This document shows, piece after piece, positions 50,785-58,573 of a stretch of 64,000 nucleotides of DNA (positions are counted from its first letter, which is position 1; the number at the start of each line of letters is the position of its first letter). Origin of the DNA: Nocardia stercoris (lineage in GTDB: Bacteria > Actinomycetota > Actinomycetes > Mycobacteriales > Mycobacteriaceae); NCBI RefSeq assembly GCF_003696265.1, contig NZ_RFFH01000009.1, positions 186,001 through 250,000 of the forward strand, written 5' to 3'. The translations under genes were made by a program, and so were the position numbers. Under the pieces are notes generated by a model that was not told the origin of the DNA, did not search any database, and worked only from the letters and a program-made list of their open reading frames with translations.

Positions 50785-51130
50785 TGTCGTTCTTCTCCTT
50801 CTTCGCTTTCTCGATCGCTTCGGCGAGTTTCTTGATCCGTTGCAGGCGCCGGTCCCAGCTGGCGCCGACGGCGGCGAGCTGGGCGACGGCCCGTTCGAAT
50901 TGGGCTTCATCGAGCCGGTAGTGCTTCTCCCGGCCCGCGGTGTTCGGATGGACCAGTCCGGCGCGGTCCAGGACGGCCAGGTGTTTGGCCACCGCCTGCC
51001 GCGTGACGGGTAGGCGGGTGCTGAGGGTGGTCGCGGTGGCGGGGCCGTCGGCGAGCAGGATGTCGAGCATCCGGCGGCGCGTGGGATCCCCGATGGCCGA
51101 CCACAGTTCGTCGTCGAACGTGCCGGTCAT
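50777..51130 (-). CDS. ArsR-family repressor
   Basis: A 117-residue winged-helix repressor: LWSAIGDPTRRRMLDILLAD, the recognition helix TTLSTRLPVTRQAVAKHLAV, and a wing ending in NTAGREKHYRL. No metal-binding cysteines are seen, so it belongs to the non-metal group that often regulates SRPBCC neighbours. The start overlaps the preceding SRPBCC stop by one base. The paired GCAAC-N5-GTTGC sites upstream of the operon are its probable targets. Confidence 0.87.
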   Translation of the reverse strand: MTGTFDDELWSAIGDPTRRRMLDILLADGPATATTLSTRLPVTRQAVAKHLAVLDRAGLVHPNTAGREKHYRLDEAQFERAVAQLAAVGASWDRRLQRIKKLAEAIEKAKKEKNDNG

Positions 51131-51588
51131 CACGACGCTCCGACGTAGGACGCGATGTAGGGCGCCAGCCGCGCCAGGTGGTAGTCCCAGCCGGTGCTGT
51201 GGTCGAGGTAGGCGGCCTCCAGAACCGCTGCCTCCCAGCCGCGTTCGCGGAATCCGTCCTCGGTCATGCGCAGTCGCGTGCCGGTGCCTTCCGGGGTCAG
51301 TTCGAAGACCACCAGGTACGAGTTGTCCTGCCGGGCCGGTTCGCCCTTCGGCTGCGTCCAGCGGAACGAGAACATCCGGTACGGCTCGGCGTCGACGACC
51401 TCGAACGTCTCGGTGATCCGCTGTCCCTCGTGGTGGAACACCACCTCGCCGGTGCCGCCCGGGGTGGGTTCGTAGTCGGCCTCGTCGGGCCACCAGTGCG
51501 TGATGTGTTCGGGATTGCTGACCACGTCGAAGACGACCTCCGGGGCCGCGTCGATCCACAGTTCCCGTTCGATGCGCCCGTACTCCAT
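51130..51588 (-). CDS. SRPBCC-family protein (first of the module)
   Basis: A 152-residue AHSA1-type protein: RIERELWIDAAPEVVFDVVS, NPEHITHWWPDEADYEPT, FRWTQPKGEPARQDNSYLVV and a C-terminal helix with YLDHSTGWDYHLARLAPYI. It is the first gene of a three-gene operon. The ATG at 51588 has GGAG. The two operator repeats lie 19-78 nt upstream. Confidence 0.82.
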   Translation of the reverse strand: MEYGRIERELWIDAAPEVVFDVVSNPEHITHWWPDEADYEPTPGGTGEVVFHHEGQRITETFEVVDAEPYRMFSFRWTQPKGEPARQDNSYLVVFELTPEGTGTRLRMTEDGFRERGWEAAVLEAAYLDHSTGWDYHLARLAPYIASYVGAS

Positions 51589-51606
51589 GCGTAACTCCTC
51601 TCATGT

Positions 51607-51666
51607 GCAACGTTTGGTTGCGTATGACGGTAGTCGCTCGGCGCGCAATGCGCAACCATCGGTTGC
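51607..51666. promoter_or_regulatory. Paired ArsR operator repeats
   Basis: Two copies of GCAAC-N5-GTTGC (51607-51621 and 51652-51666), 45 bp apart, each followed one base later by TATGA. They lie immediately upstream of the SRPBCC-ArsR-SRPBCC operon and upstream of the divergent argS-like gene. Confidence 0.68.
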
Positions 51667-51819
51667 TTATGAATCGAAGCTCGTCCGGTTCGTCCCCGCG
51701 CGCCCTCGGCAGGTGTACGACGCGGCGCGGGAGGGTAGCTGAAAACCGGTGGTTCCTATGTCGCGCATGCGATTGCATGGTCGATGGATACCGGCACAAC
51801 GGAAAGGATCGGACGGACG

Positions 51820-53577
51820 ATGACGGAGAACGGGCAATCGGTGCGGCCGCTCGCGGCCACAGTCGCCGAGGCGGTGTCGCGGAGCCTGAGCGCCGCGTTA
51901 CCCGCCGCGGCTGCCGGAATCGGCCCGCTCGTCCGCCGCTCCGACCACGCGGACTTCCAGTCCGACGTCGCGCTGCCGTCCGCCGCGCGGCTGGGTACGC
52001 CGCCGCGGGCGATCGCCGACACGATCGCCGGACACCTGAATGCCGACGTGATCGCGAGCGCGCGGGTGTCCGGACCGGGCTTCGTGAACATCACGGTCAC
52101 CGACCGCTCGATCTGGTCGCAGGTCGCGGCGCGGGCCGACCACGAGCGGGTCGGCGTCGGCCGGCCGCTCACCGGCGAACGGATCGTCATCGACTATTCC
52201 TCGCCCAACGTCGCCAAGCAGATGCACGTCGGGCACCTGCGGACCACGATCATCGGCGACGCGCTGGCGCGGGTCCTGTCGTTCCTGGGCGCGACCGTGA
52301 TCCGGCAGAACCACTTGGGCGACTGGGGAACTCAGTTCGGGATGCTCATCCAGTACCTCGACGAGCACCCGGCGGCGCGGCAGCAGGCCGATGCCGACAC
52401 CCCGATCGAGGCACTGGACCGGCTCTACCGGCAGGCACGGCAGAAGTTCGACGCCGACGCCGATTTCGCCGACCGCTCCCGGTCCCGGGTCGTGGCGCTG
52501 CAGAGCGGTGACCCCGCCACCACGGCGGTGTGGGCCGGCCTGGTCACCGCGTCGCAGCGCTCCTTCCAGGCGCTCTACGACCGGCTGGGGGTGCTGCTCA
52601 CTCCGCAGGACGTATCCGGGGAATCGACCTACAACGGGTTCCTGGACGAGGTTGCCGCGGAACTGACCCGGCTGGGGGTCGCGGTGGAGAGCGAGGGCGC
52701 GCTGTGCGTGTTCTCCGCCGGTTCCACCGGCCCCGACGGCAAGCCGGTCCCGCTGATCGTCCGCAAGAGCGACGGCGGATACGGTTATGCGGCAACCGAT
52801 CTCGCGACCCTCCGGTATCGGGTGCAGACCCTGGCCGCGACGAAGATCCTCTATGTGGTCGACGCCCGGCAGGCGCAACACTTCGAACTGGTCTTCGCCG
52901 CGGCCCGGCGGGCCGGCTGGCTGCCCGACGCGGTCGAGGCGATCCACGTGCCGTTCGGGACGATCCTCGGCGCGGACGGCAAACCGTTCAAGACCCGGGC
53001 CGGTTCGACGATTCCCCTGGCCGAACTGCTGGACTCCGCCGTCGACCGGGCGCGGAAGGTGCTCACGGAGAAGGCCCCCGACCTGGACGCCGACACCCTG
53101 GAGGCGGTCGCGGAGGCAGCCGGAATCGGCTCGGTGAAATACGCCGACCTGTCCGGATCGCGGATCAAGGACTACGCCTTCGACGTCGACCGCATGGTCG
53201 ACTTCACCGGCGACACCGGCGTCTACCTGCAGTACGCGCACGCCCGGATCCGCTCGATCCTGCGTAAGGTGCCCGCTGCGGCCCCGGTCGTCGACCCGGG
53301 CCTGCCCCTCCACCCTGCCGAACGCGCCCTCGCCCTGCTGCTCGACGAGTTCGCCCGAGCCGTCACCGACGTGGCCGAGACCCTCGAACCCCACCGGCTG
53401 GCCGGCTACCTGTACGCCCTGGCCCAGGCGTTCACCACCTTCTACGAGTCCTGCCCGGTCCTGAAGGCGGAGGATCCAGCGGTGCGGCAGAACCGGATCG
53501 CGCTGTGCGAATTGACCGGAGACACCGTGGCGCAGGGCCTGGATCTCCTGGGAATCGCCGCACCGGAACGAATCTGA
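51820..53577 (+). CDS. argS: Arginine-tRNA ligase, proteobacterial (E. coli) type
   Basis: A class I synthetase of 585 residues. The catalytic region reads VIDYSSPNVAKQMHVGHLRT, with HVGH in place of HIGH, followed by VIRQNHLGDWGTQFGMLIQY, and PFKTRAGSTIPLAELLDSAV downstream; the C-terminal anticodon domain has YLQYAHARIRSIL. These blocks match E. coli ArgRS rather than the mycobacterial type (which has NPTGPIHIGGTRWAA here and is shorter). This suggests a second, transferred ArgRS; the primary one is not in the window. The ATG at 51820 is preferred over one at 51784. It is a single gene between two regulated modules. Confidence 0.9.
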   Translation: MTENGQSVRPLAATVAEAVSRSLSAALPAAAAGIGPLVRRSDHADFQSDVALPSAARLGTPPRAIADTIAGHLNADVIASARVSGPGFVNITVTDRSIWSQVAARADHERVGVGRPLTGERIVIDYSSPNVAKQMHVGHLRTTIIGDALARVLSFLGATVIRQNHLGDWGTQFGMLIQYLDEHPAARQQADADTPIEALDRLYRQARQKFDADADFADRSRSRVVALQSGDPATTAVWAGLVTASQRSFQALYDRLGVLLTPQDVSGESTYNGFLDEVAAELTRLGVAVESEGALCVFSAGSTGPDGKPVPLIVRKSDGGYGYAATDLATLRYRVQTLAATKILYVVDARQAQHFELVFAAARRAGWLPDAVEAIHVPFGTILGADGKPFKTRAGSTIPLAELLDSAVDRARKVLTEKAPDLDADTLEAVAEAAGIGSVKYADLSGSRIKDYAFDVDRMVDFTGDTGVYLQYAHARIRSILRKVPAAAPVVDPGLPLHPAERALALLLDEFARAVTDVAETLEPHRLAGYLYALAQAFTTFYESCPVLKAEDPAVRQNRIALCELTGDTVAQGLDLLGIAAPERI

Positions 53578-53585
53578 CGATCACA

Positions 53586-53611
53586 GGCGGGTCGGCAGTG
53601 CCCGGCCCGCC
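53586..53611. terminator. Hairpin terminator after the argS-like gene
   Basis: GGCGGG (53586-53591) pairs with CCCGCC (53606-53611), with a short inner stem. It lies 9 nt after the stop; the remaining 53612-53718 shows nothing else. Confidence 0.5.
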
Positions 53612-53718
53612 GGTGTGCGTGCGGCTGTCGATACCGGATCGTGCTGGAACACTGTGTGCGGCACCTGATCCGGGAACCGATTCGAGGCGGAAGCGCCATC
53701 GGTGCGGCGACCGCGGGG

Positions 53719-54903
53719 TCACGGCCCCGTTCGGTCCGCGTCCGGAGCGGCCGCTCGGATCGTCGCGAGCACATGGTCCGGGAACAATTCGCGCGGATAG
53801 CCGTACATCACCCCGTTCGTGGTGAGCAGGACCGCGTGTTCGCGAACCTCGATCCGGCTGATCGCGGCATAGGGGATCTGCCGGCGATCCGTCTCGCAGT
53901 ACACCTCCAGTGCGTCGCCCTCGACGGTCAGGCTGACCCGTTGACCGGGGGAGAGGCCGTTGCGGGCCCGCTGCTCGATGACCCGCGCGGCCCTTCTCGG
54001 GTATCGCGCGACCGCCAGTCCGAGCAGGCTCAGTCCGATAGCGCCGACAGTGAACAGCGGCGTCCAATCGACTCGCTGATGCGTGAACAGGACCGGCAGG
54101 ACGCTGAACTCCGCTACGAGCGCGAAGGCGACACCCAGGGCGACAGCGTATTTCGCGGTGGTCGCCGCGGCCATGGCCCCGGCCACCGCCCGAGCCGTGT
54201 CCGGCTGCGCGATCGTCGCCACGGTCGGCTGCGCCGGTGGCGGCAGCGGCGCAGGGGCGGCCGGTGCCGGTGGATTCTCGCGGGCCTGCCGCAGATACGC
54301 GAGCGCGTGGTCCGGGAACAGCACGCGCGGGTACGCGGCCGGCACCGCACCGACTCGGAGCACGACATGCTCGGCGTAGACGGCGATCACCGAGAGTAGG
54401 TCGTACCGAATCCGGGTGCGGCAGTTCGGCTGCTGGATGTCCACGGTATCCGGTCCGAATCGCGTGGCCAGCACCGCGCCGGTGGTCCAGTGCCGACGGG
54501 ACGGCAGCGACTTCCGCACCCGAGAACCGAACCGCGCCAGCAGAAGTCCGAGGTAGAAGGCGTAGTAGATCGGAAAGGCCAGCAGTCCGGGCGGGCCGTA
54601 TACGTAGGCCGATGCCGCGGTCGGAATCGTGAGCAACAGGGCCAGCCCGCCCAGCGGTCGCACGCCGAACAGTGCCGCGCGCACAGCGGCTCGGGTCGCG
54701 GCCTCCGCCGTACCCGCGTCGCAGACGAACACCGCGGTCGGCGCTTCGATCGGCGGGATCGGTGCCAGGTGGCCGCCGGGCGCGGAATCCATTGGTGGCG
54801 GGTGTATCCCGGGCTGTTCGTCGGCGTCGAGTGGGCCCAGCCAGCCGCCCGGGCCGTACGACCACGGGGGAGCTGGCGGCGGTGGCGGGTCGTGCGGAGT
54901 CAA
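53719..54903 (-). CDS. Membrane protein with two YcxB-like repeats
   Basis: A 394-residue protein that appears to contain two copies of a two-helix membrane pair followed by a YcxB/PH-like beta domain. The first helix pair is at about 85-120 and the first PH-like part ends with YPRVLFPDHALAYLRQA. A Pro/Ala linker leads to the second helix pair and a matching PH-like part ending with YPRELFPDHVLATIRAA. The parallel endings show internal duplication. The TTG at 54903 is the first available start and is uncertain; an ATG occurs 37 codons later. The function is unknown. Confidence 0.7.
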   Translation of the reverse strand: MTPHDPPPPPAPPWSYGPGGWLGPLDADEQPGIHPPPMDSAPGGHLAPIPPIEAPTAVFVCDAGTAEAATRAAVRAALFGVRPLGGLALLLTIPTAASAYVYGPPGLLAFPIYYAFYLGLLLARFGSRVRKSLPSRRHWTTGAVLATRFGPDTVDIQQPNCRTRIRYDLLSVIAVYAEHVVLRVGAVPAAYPRVLFPDHALAYLRQARENPPAPAAPAPLPPPAQPTVATIAQPDTARAVAGAMAAATTAKYAVALGVAFALVAEFSVLPVLFTHQRVDWTPLFTVGAIGLSLLGLAVARYPRRAARVIEQRARNGLSPGQRVSLTVEGDALEVYCETDRRQIPYAAISRIEVREHAVLLTTNGVMYGYPRELFPDHVLATIRAAAPDADRTGP

Positions 54904-54955
54904 TCGGCACTGCTCTCGTCGATCGGGCCACCGGTGTGGCGGCGCTGCGACGACC

Positions 54956-55318
54956 CTAGCGGGCGGATCCGTTGCGGGCGGCGGTGATCCGGTCCACGAC
55001 GGTCTGCGGGTCGTCGCAGGTGACGGTCACGCGTTCGAAGTCGGCGCCCTGGGCGTCGATCACCACGCCGGGGCGCTTGCCGTAGACCGCCGCGAAATCG
55101 TGGATGCCGCGGCCACGCAGGGTGCACAGGGCGATGACGCCGGGAAAACCGGTGCCGGGGAAGCGCATTCCGCGCAGTTCCGACCACGGATTCTCGGTGA
55201 CCCGGACTCCGGTGATCGCGAGCAGCGGGATGCGGACGTCGCCGTGGAACGCGCCGAGTTTCTCCAGGGTGCTCAGCCGAACCACTACGTCACTGCCGTC
55301 GATGTTCACTGACGCCAT
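54956..55318 (-). CDS. PH-like hypothetical protein
   Basis: A 120-residue small beta-rich protein common in actinobacteria: VNIDGSDVVVRLSTLEKLGA, DVRIPLLAITGVRVTENPWS, and TVTCDDPQTVVDRITAARNG. The pattern fits a bacterial PH domain (curved sheet with a C-terminal helix). The ATG at 55318 has GGAGAGCGAC. It lies 52 nt upstream of, and in the same direction as, the YcxB-like gene, and may be co-transcribed with it. Confidence 0.7.
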   Translation of the reverse strand: MASVNIDGSDVVVRLSTLEKLGAFHGDVRIPLLAITGVRVTENPWSELRGMRFPGTGFPGVIALCTLRGRGIHDFAAVYGKRPGVVIDAQGADFERVTVTCDDPQTVVDRITAARNGSAR

Positions 55319-55510
55319 GTCGCTCTCCGTTCCGGTGCGGGCGGGTCTTTCCGAAGGCTAGTCGCGGACCGGGGCCGTGGCGAGGAGGGATCGGCGCACC
55401 TGTGAGAGCTGTTGCGGCGCAACGGAATCGGCAAACTTTCGGCGCGGCATCGGATGGTCGTTGGGTGGACGAGATCGGGGCGGGGCCGGTCCCGGGGTCT
55501 GAGTCGCTGA

Positions 55511-55548
55511 CCGACAATCTCTCTTGTCTTGACAAATTTATTTGTCGG
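55511..55548. promoter_or_regulatory. Nested palindromic operator of the second ArsR-SRPBCC module
   Basis: GACAAATTTATTTGTC (55531-55546) is a perfect 7-2-7 palindrome. An outer CCGACAA (55511-55517) and TTGTCGG (55542-55548) pair encloses it. A TTGACA (55529-55534) within it is a possible -35. It lies 16-53 nt upstream of the regulator start. Confidence 0.65.
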
Positions 55549-55563
55549 CACCATCATGGAACC

Positions 55564-56187
55564 ATGCTCGATGTCGCAGTGATCGAAAGTCCGGCTGCCG
55601 CCGAGGCGTCGCTGGATCCCACCCGGTCCGCGATCCTCGCCGCCCTCACCGAACCGGCGTCGGCCGCCATGCTCGCCACTCGGCTGGGCCTGCCGCGGCA
55701 GCGGCTGAACTACCACCTCAAGGAGCTGGAGCGGCACGGCCTGGTCGAGTTGCTCGAGGAGCGACGCAAAGGCAATGTGGCCGAACGGATCTACCGCGCC
55801 ACCGCCGGTTCCTACGTGATCTCGCCCAGCGCGCTGGCGGCGGTCAGTCCGGACCCGGCCCGTGCCCCCGATCAGCTCTCCGCGCGGTGGCTGCTCGCCC
55901 TGGGCGCCCGCCTGGTGCAGGAGGTCGGGACACTGATCACCGGCGCCGCCAAGGCGCAGCGGCGGGTCGCCACCTTCGGTATCGACGCCGAGGTACGGTT
56001 CGCCGGCGCAGCCGACCGGGCGGCGTTCGCAGCGGAACTGTCCCGGGCCGTCGCCACCCTGGTCGGCCGCTATCACGACGAATCCGCGCCCGGCGGTCGC
56101 ACCTATCGGGTGGTGGTCGGCATGCACCAGGTCCCGGCCGCCCCCGAGCCCACCGAACCCGAAGCGACGCAGGAGAACCGGCAGTGA
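55564..56187 (+). CDS. ArsR-type winged-helix regulator with long C-terminal domain
   Basis: A 207-residue regulator. The HTH is at about 19-68: DPTRSAILAALTEPASAAML, LPRQRLNYHLKELERHGLVE. A longer C-terminal region of about 130 residues (ALGARLVQEVGTLITGAAKA and a VVVGMHQVPAAP end) is absent from the 51130 regulator. The stop overlaps the next SRPBCC start by GTGA. The ATG at 55564 is used. It probably represses its own operon through the 55511-55548 site. Confidence 0.85.
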   Translation: MLDVAVIESPAAAEASLDPTRSAILAALTEPASAAMLATRLGLPRQRLNYHLKELERHGLVELLEERRKGNVAERIYRATAGSYVISPSALAAVSPDPARAPDQLSARWLLALGARLVQEVGTLITGAAKAQRRVATFGIDAEVRFAGAADRAAFAAELSRAVATLVGRYHDESAPGGRTYRVVVGMHQVPAAPEPTEPEATQENRQ

Positions 56188-56918
56188 CCCATCCGTTCGA
56201 GCTCGAATTCGACATCGCACTGCCCGCGAGTCCGGAGCAGGTGTGGGCGGCGATCGCCACCGGCCCCGGCATCGATTCCTGGTTCATGGGCCGCAACGAG
56301 GTCGAGCCGCGGGTCGGCGGGGTCGCGTCCATGGACACCGGTGGCCACCGCGAGGAGGCGGTCGTCACCAGCTACGAGCCCGGCAGCTGCTTCGCCACCC
56401 GTACCGCGCCCGGGCCGGACGGCCGGTTCGCGGCCTTCGAGTACCTGATCGAGGGCCGCGACGGCGGCAGCACCGTGCTGCGGGTCGTGCACAGCGGCCT
56501 GCTCGGCGACGACTGGGCCGACGAATACGACGCGCTGCGCCGCGGCTGGCCGTTCCACCTGTTCGAGCTGCGCGAATACCTCACCCACTTCCGGGGCCGG
56601 ACCGGTGTGCCGGTGTTCGGTGTCGCGCCGGGAATGCCGGCCGCCGCCGCGCGCACCGCGCTCGCCGCGGCGCTGACCCTGCCGGACCCGCTCGTCCCCG
56701 GCGCATCGGTTCATGCCGAACCGGTCGGGCTGCCGGTGCTCGACGGCGAGATCACCTGGGCCGACGACGAGCGCTTCGCCATCCGCACCGCGGACGGCCT
56801 GTACAGCTTCCACACCGGCCCCGGCCTGACCCTGATCTTCCATCACCTCTTCGGATCCGGCGCCGCCGGCGCCGAAACCGCGTGGCAGCACTGGCTCGCC
56901 ACATTGACCGACAACTGA
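56184..56918 (+). CDS. Long SRPBCC-family protein
   Basis: A 244-residue protein whose N-terminal 150 residues are an AHSA1-type fold (ELEFDIALPASPEQVWAAIA, IDSWFMGRNEVEPRVGGVAS, then RRGWPFHLFELREYLTHFRG), with an extra C-terminal region of about 90 residues containing AVPVLDGEITWADDERFAIR-like strands. It is translationally coupled to the ArsR-type gene and followed 24 nt later by the DHFR-like gene. Confidence 0.82.
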   Translation: MTHPFELEFDIALPASPEQVWAAIATGPGIDSWFMGRNEVEPRVGGVASMDTGGHREEAVVTSYEPGSCFATRTAPGPDGRFAAFEYLIEGRDGGSTVLRVVHSGLLGDDWADEYDALRRGWPFHLFELREYLTHFRGRTGVPVFGVAPGMPAAAARTALAAALTLPDPLVPGASVHAEPVGLPVLDGEITWADDERFAIRTADGLYSFHTGPGLTLIFHHLFGSGAAGAETAWQHWLATLTDN

Positions 56919-56942
56919 CCTACGAACTCACGAGGAGACATC

Positions 56943-57515
56943 GTGCGCACCCTGATCAGCACCGCGTTCATTTCCGTCGACGGCGTCATGGAGGGCCCGG
57001 GCGGCGAGCCCGGCTACCGCAACGCCGGATGGACCTTCAAGGACATCGAATTCGTGCCCGAGGCCTACGAGCTGAAGGGCACCGAACAGGAGGAGGCTTC
57101 CGCGCTGTTGCTGGGCCGGGCCAGCTACCAGGCCTTCAGCACCGTGTGGCCGGACATGGCGGAATTCGCGGGCTACAAGGCGATGCCCAAGTACGTCGTG
57201 TCCACCACCATGGTCGACGCCGACCTGGTGACGAACTGGGGTGAGACGACGATCCTGCGCTCGATGGACGAGGTCGCCGCGCTGAAGCAGACCGACGGCG
57301 GCCCGATCATCATGCACGGCAGTGCCGATCTGAACCACAGCCTGTCCGACGCCGGGCTGATCGACCGCTATCACCTGTTGGTCTTCCCGGTGCTGCTCGG
57401 CGCCGGAAAGCGCCTGTTCAGCACGGCGGACGCCGACGCGCGGCAGCTGCGCCTGGTCGAGCACGCGGTCTACCGCAACGGTATTCAGAAGAACGTCTTC
57501 GATGTCGTGCACTGA
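56943..57515 (+). CDS. Dihydrofolate reductase / RibD C-terminal family protein
   Basis: A 190-residue reductase-fold protein (RibD_C): RTLISTAFISVDGVMEGPGG, LLLGRASYQAFSTVWPDM, PKYVVSTTMVDADLVTNWGE, GPIIMHGSADLNHSLSDAGL and VFPVLLGAGKRLF. It probably uses NADPH; it is not the housekeeping DHFR. It is the third gene of the ArsR-SRPBCC-reductase operon, and this combination recurs in actinobacteria. The GTG at 56943 has GAGGAG. Confidence 0.87.
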   Translation: MRTLISTAFISVDGVMEGPGGEPGYRNAGWTFKDIEFVPEAYELKGTEQEEASALLLGRASYQAFSTVWPDMAEFAGYKAMPKYVVSTTMVDADLVTNWGETTILRSMDEVAALKQTDGGPIIMHGSADLNHSLSDAGLIDRYHLLVFPVLLGAGKRLFSTADADARQLRLVEHAVYRNGIQKNVFDVVH

Positions 57516-57672
57516 TCTCGTCCACCGCTGAAAACGGCTGGTGTGGGACAGGACTCGCCGAACGGCTCCCAGTTCCCCGTCACAGCTGAGAGGATGGCCC
57601 GCGAGTGGAAGGTGACCGTTTCTTCGTAAGGTGGCGGTATATCTTTCGGATCTTTGAGAGGACGCCAGCCAG

Positions 57673-58266
57673 ATGCGTAGCGCTACGACCGACGGTCACT
57701 GTTCATCCGCCCAGTCCGCAACCGACGGTCGTATCCGATCTCTGCCGAGAAAGCTTGCCGCCGTATCGGTTTCGGCCGCCGGTGTCGTGGGCGCCGGCCT
57801 GCTCGCGGCCGGCGCGGCCGAGGCGGGTGTGTTCAACGGTGCGGTCACCATCAGCACCGCCGGTGACACCGTGACCGGTCATTTCACCGGTGTGATCAGC
57901 TCGACCGACTCCTTCGCGAACTGCCACCTGGCCTACACCGCCGTGGACGACCCGACCGTGCTGGGTACCGGCAAGGACGTCAAGGTGCCCTTCGGTGGCG
58001 CGGGCGGCTCCGCCAGCATCACCGTGCCGGACGGCACCTGGGACATCTACGGCTACTGCAGCGACCTGTCGACCGACAGCGCACCGTACGAACTCGGTCC
58101 CTACACCTACACGCTGCAGGGAACCGGTGCCGCGCCCGCGGTCGAGGGCGCTACCAATGCCGGCAGCGTGGACAAGTTGATCCCGGGCGGCGGCAGCGTG
58201 ACCAGCCTGCTCCCGGCGGGCAGCAGCCTGCCCAACCTGCTGCCGCCCGGGGTCAGCGGCCAGTAG
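57673..58266 (+). CDS. Secreted hypothetical protein
   Basis: 197 residues with a long N-terminal extension (about 25), a signal-like helix (AAVSVSAAGVVGAGLLAAGA) and a cleavage site near AEA|GV. The mature part is small and beta-rich with two cysteines (SFANCHLAYTAV and DIYGYCSDLST) that may pair. It ends in a Gly/Ser/Leu/Pro tail (LLPAGSSLPNLLPPG). No known domain. TATAT near 57632 may be its -10. It stands alone upstream of the pyr operon. Confidence 0.65.
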   Translation: MRSATTDGHCSSAQSATDGRIRSLPRKLAAVSVSAAGVVGAGLLAAGAAEAGVFNGAVTISTAGDTVTGHFTGVISSTDSFANCHLAYTAVDDPTVLGTGKDVKVPFGGAGGSASITVPDGTWDIYGYCSDLSTDSAPYELGPYTYTLQGTGAAPAVEGATNAGSVDKLIPGGGSVTSLLPAGSSLPNLLPPGVSGQ

Positions 58267-58541
58267 GGATCTCTGGTCGCACGCGACGGCGTACCGGCAT
58301 CGATTGCAGATCGGTTGCTGCGGTACTTTCGACCGGGACGTGACCGGAATCGCACCGACTGTGTCGCGGCTCACCGAACCGCACGGCAACGGCCGCTGAG
58401 CTGGACCGATCGGCCGCCGCCCGAACGCATTCCACCGCGCGCCGGGCCGCGGGTTGCGCGGCGGGTGCGCGGGCCGGGATCCCCGGTCGGAGCGCCCCCG
58501 CGGGACTGCTACGCTGGCTCGCTGACAGACATCCTTTAACG
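58267..58541. other. Gene-free stretch and pyr promoter region
   Basis: The gap between the secreted-protein gene and pyrR (58267-58573 in all) shows no gene. It is very GC rich (58430-58500) and ends with the promoter at 58510 and the PyrR-type leader hairpin. Confidence 0.6.
58510..58515 (+). promoter_or_regulatory. -10 element of the pyr operon
   Basis: TACGCT at 58510-58515 predicts a transcription start near 58522 and a leader of about 52 nt containing the hairpin at 58542-58570. Confidence 0.45.
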
Positions 58542-58570
58542 GACCGTCCGGTGAGGCGGGGAAGGAGGTC
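58542..58570 (+). promoter_or_regulatory. Probable PyrR-binding leader hairpin covering the ribosome site
   Basis: GACC (58542-58545) pairs with GGTC (58567-58570) and CC (58548-58549) with GG (58564-58565), leaving a GTGAGG loop that matches the core of known PyrR-binding RNA loops. The AAGGAGG ribosome site of pyrR lies in the hairpin, so PyrR with UMP could block translation, as described for Mycobacterium smegmatis. Confidence 0.6.
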
Positions 58571-58573
58571 GGC

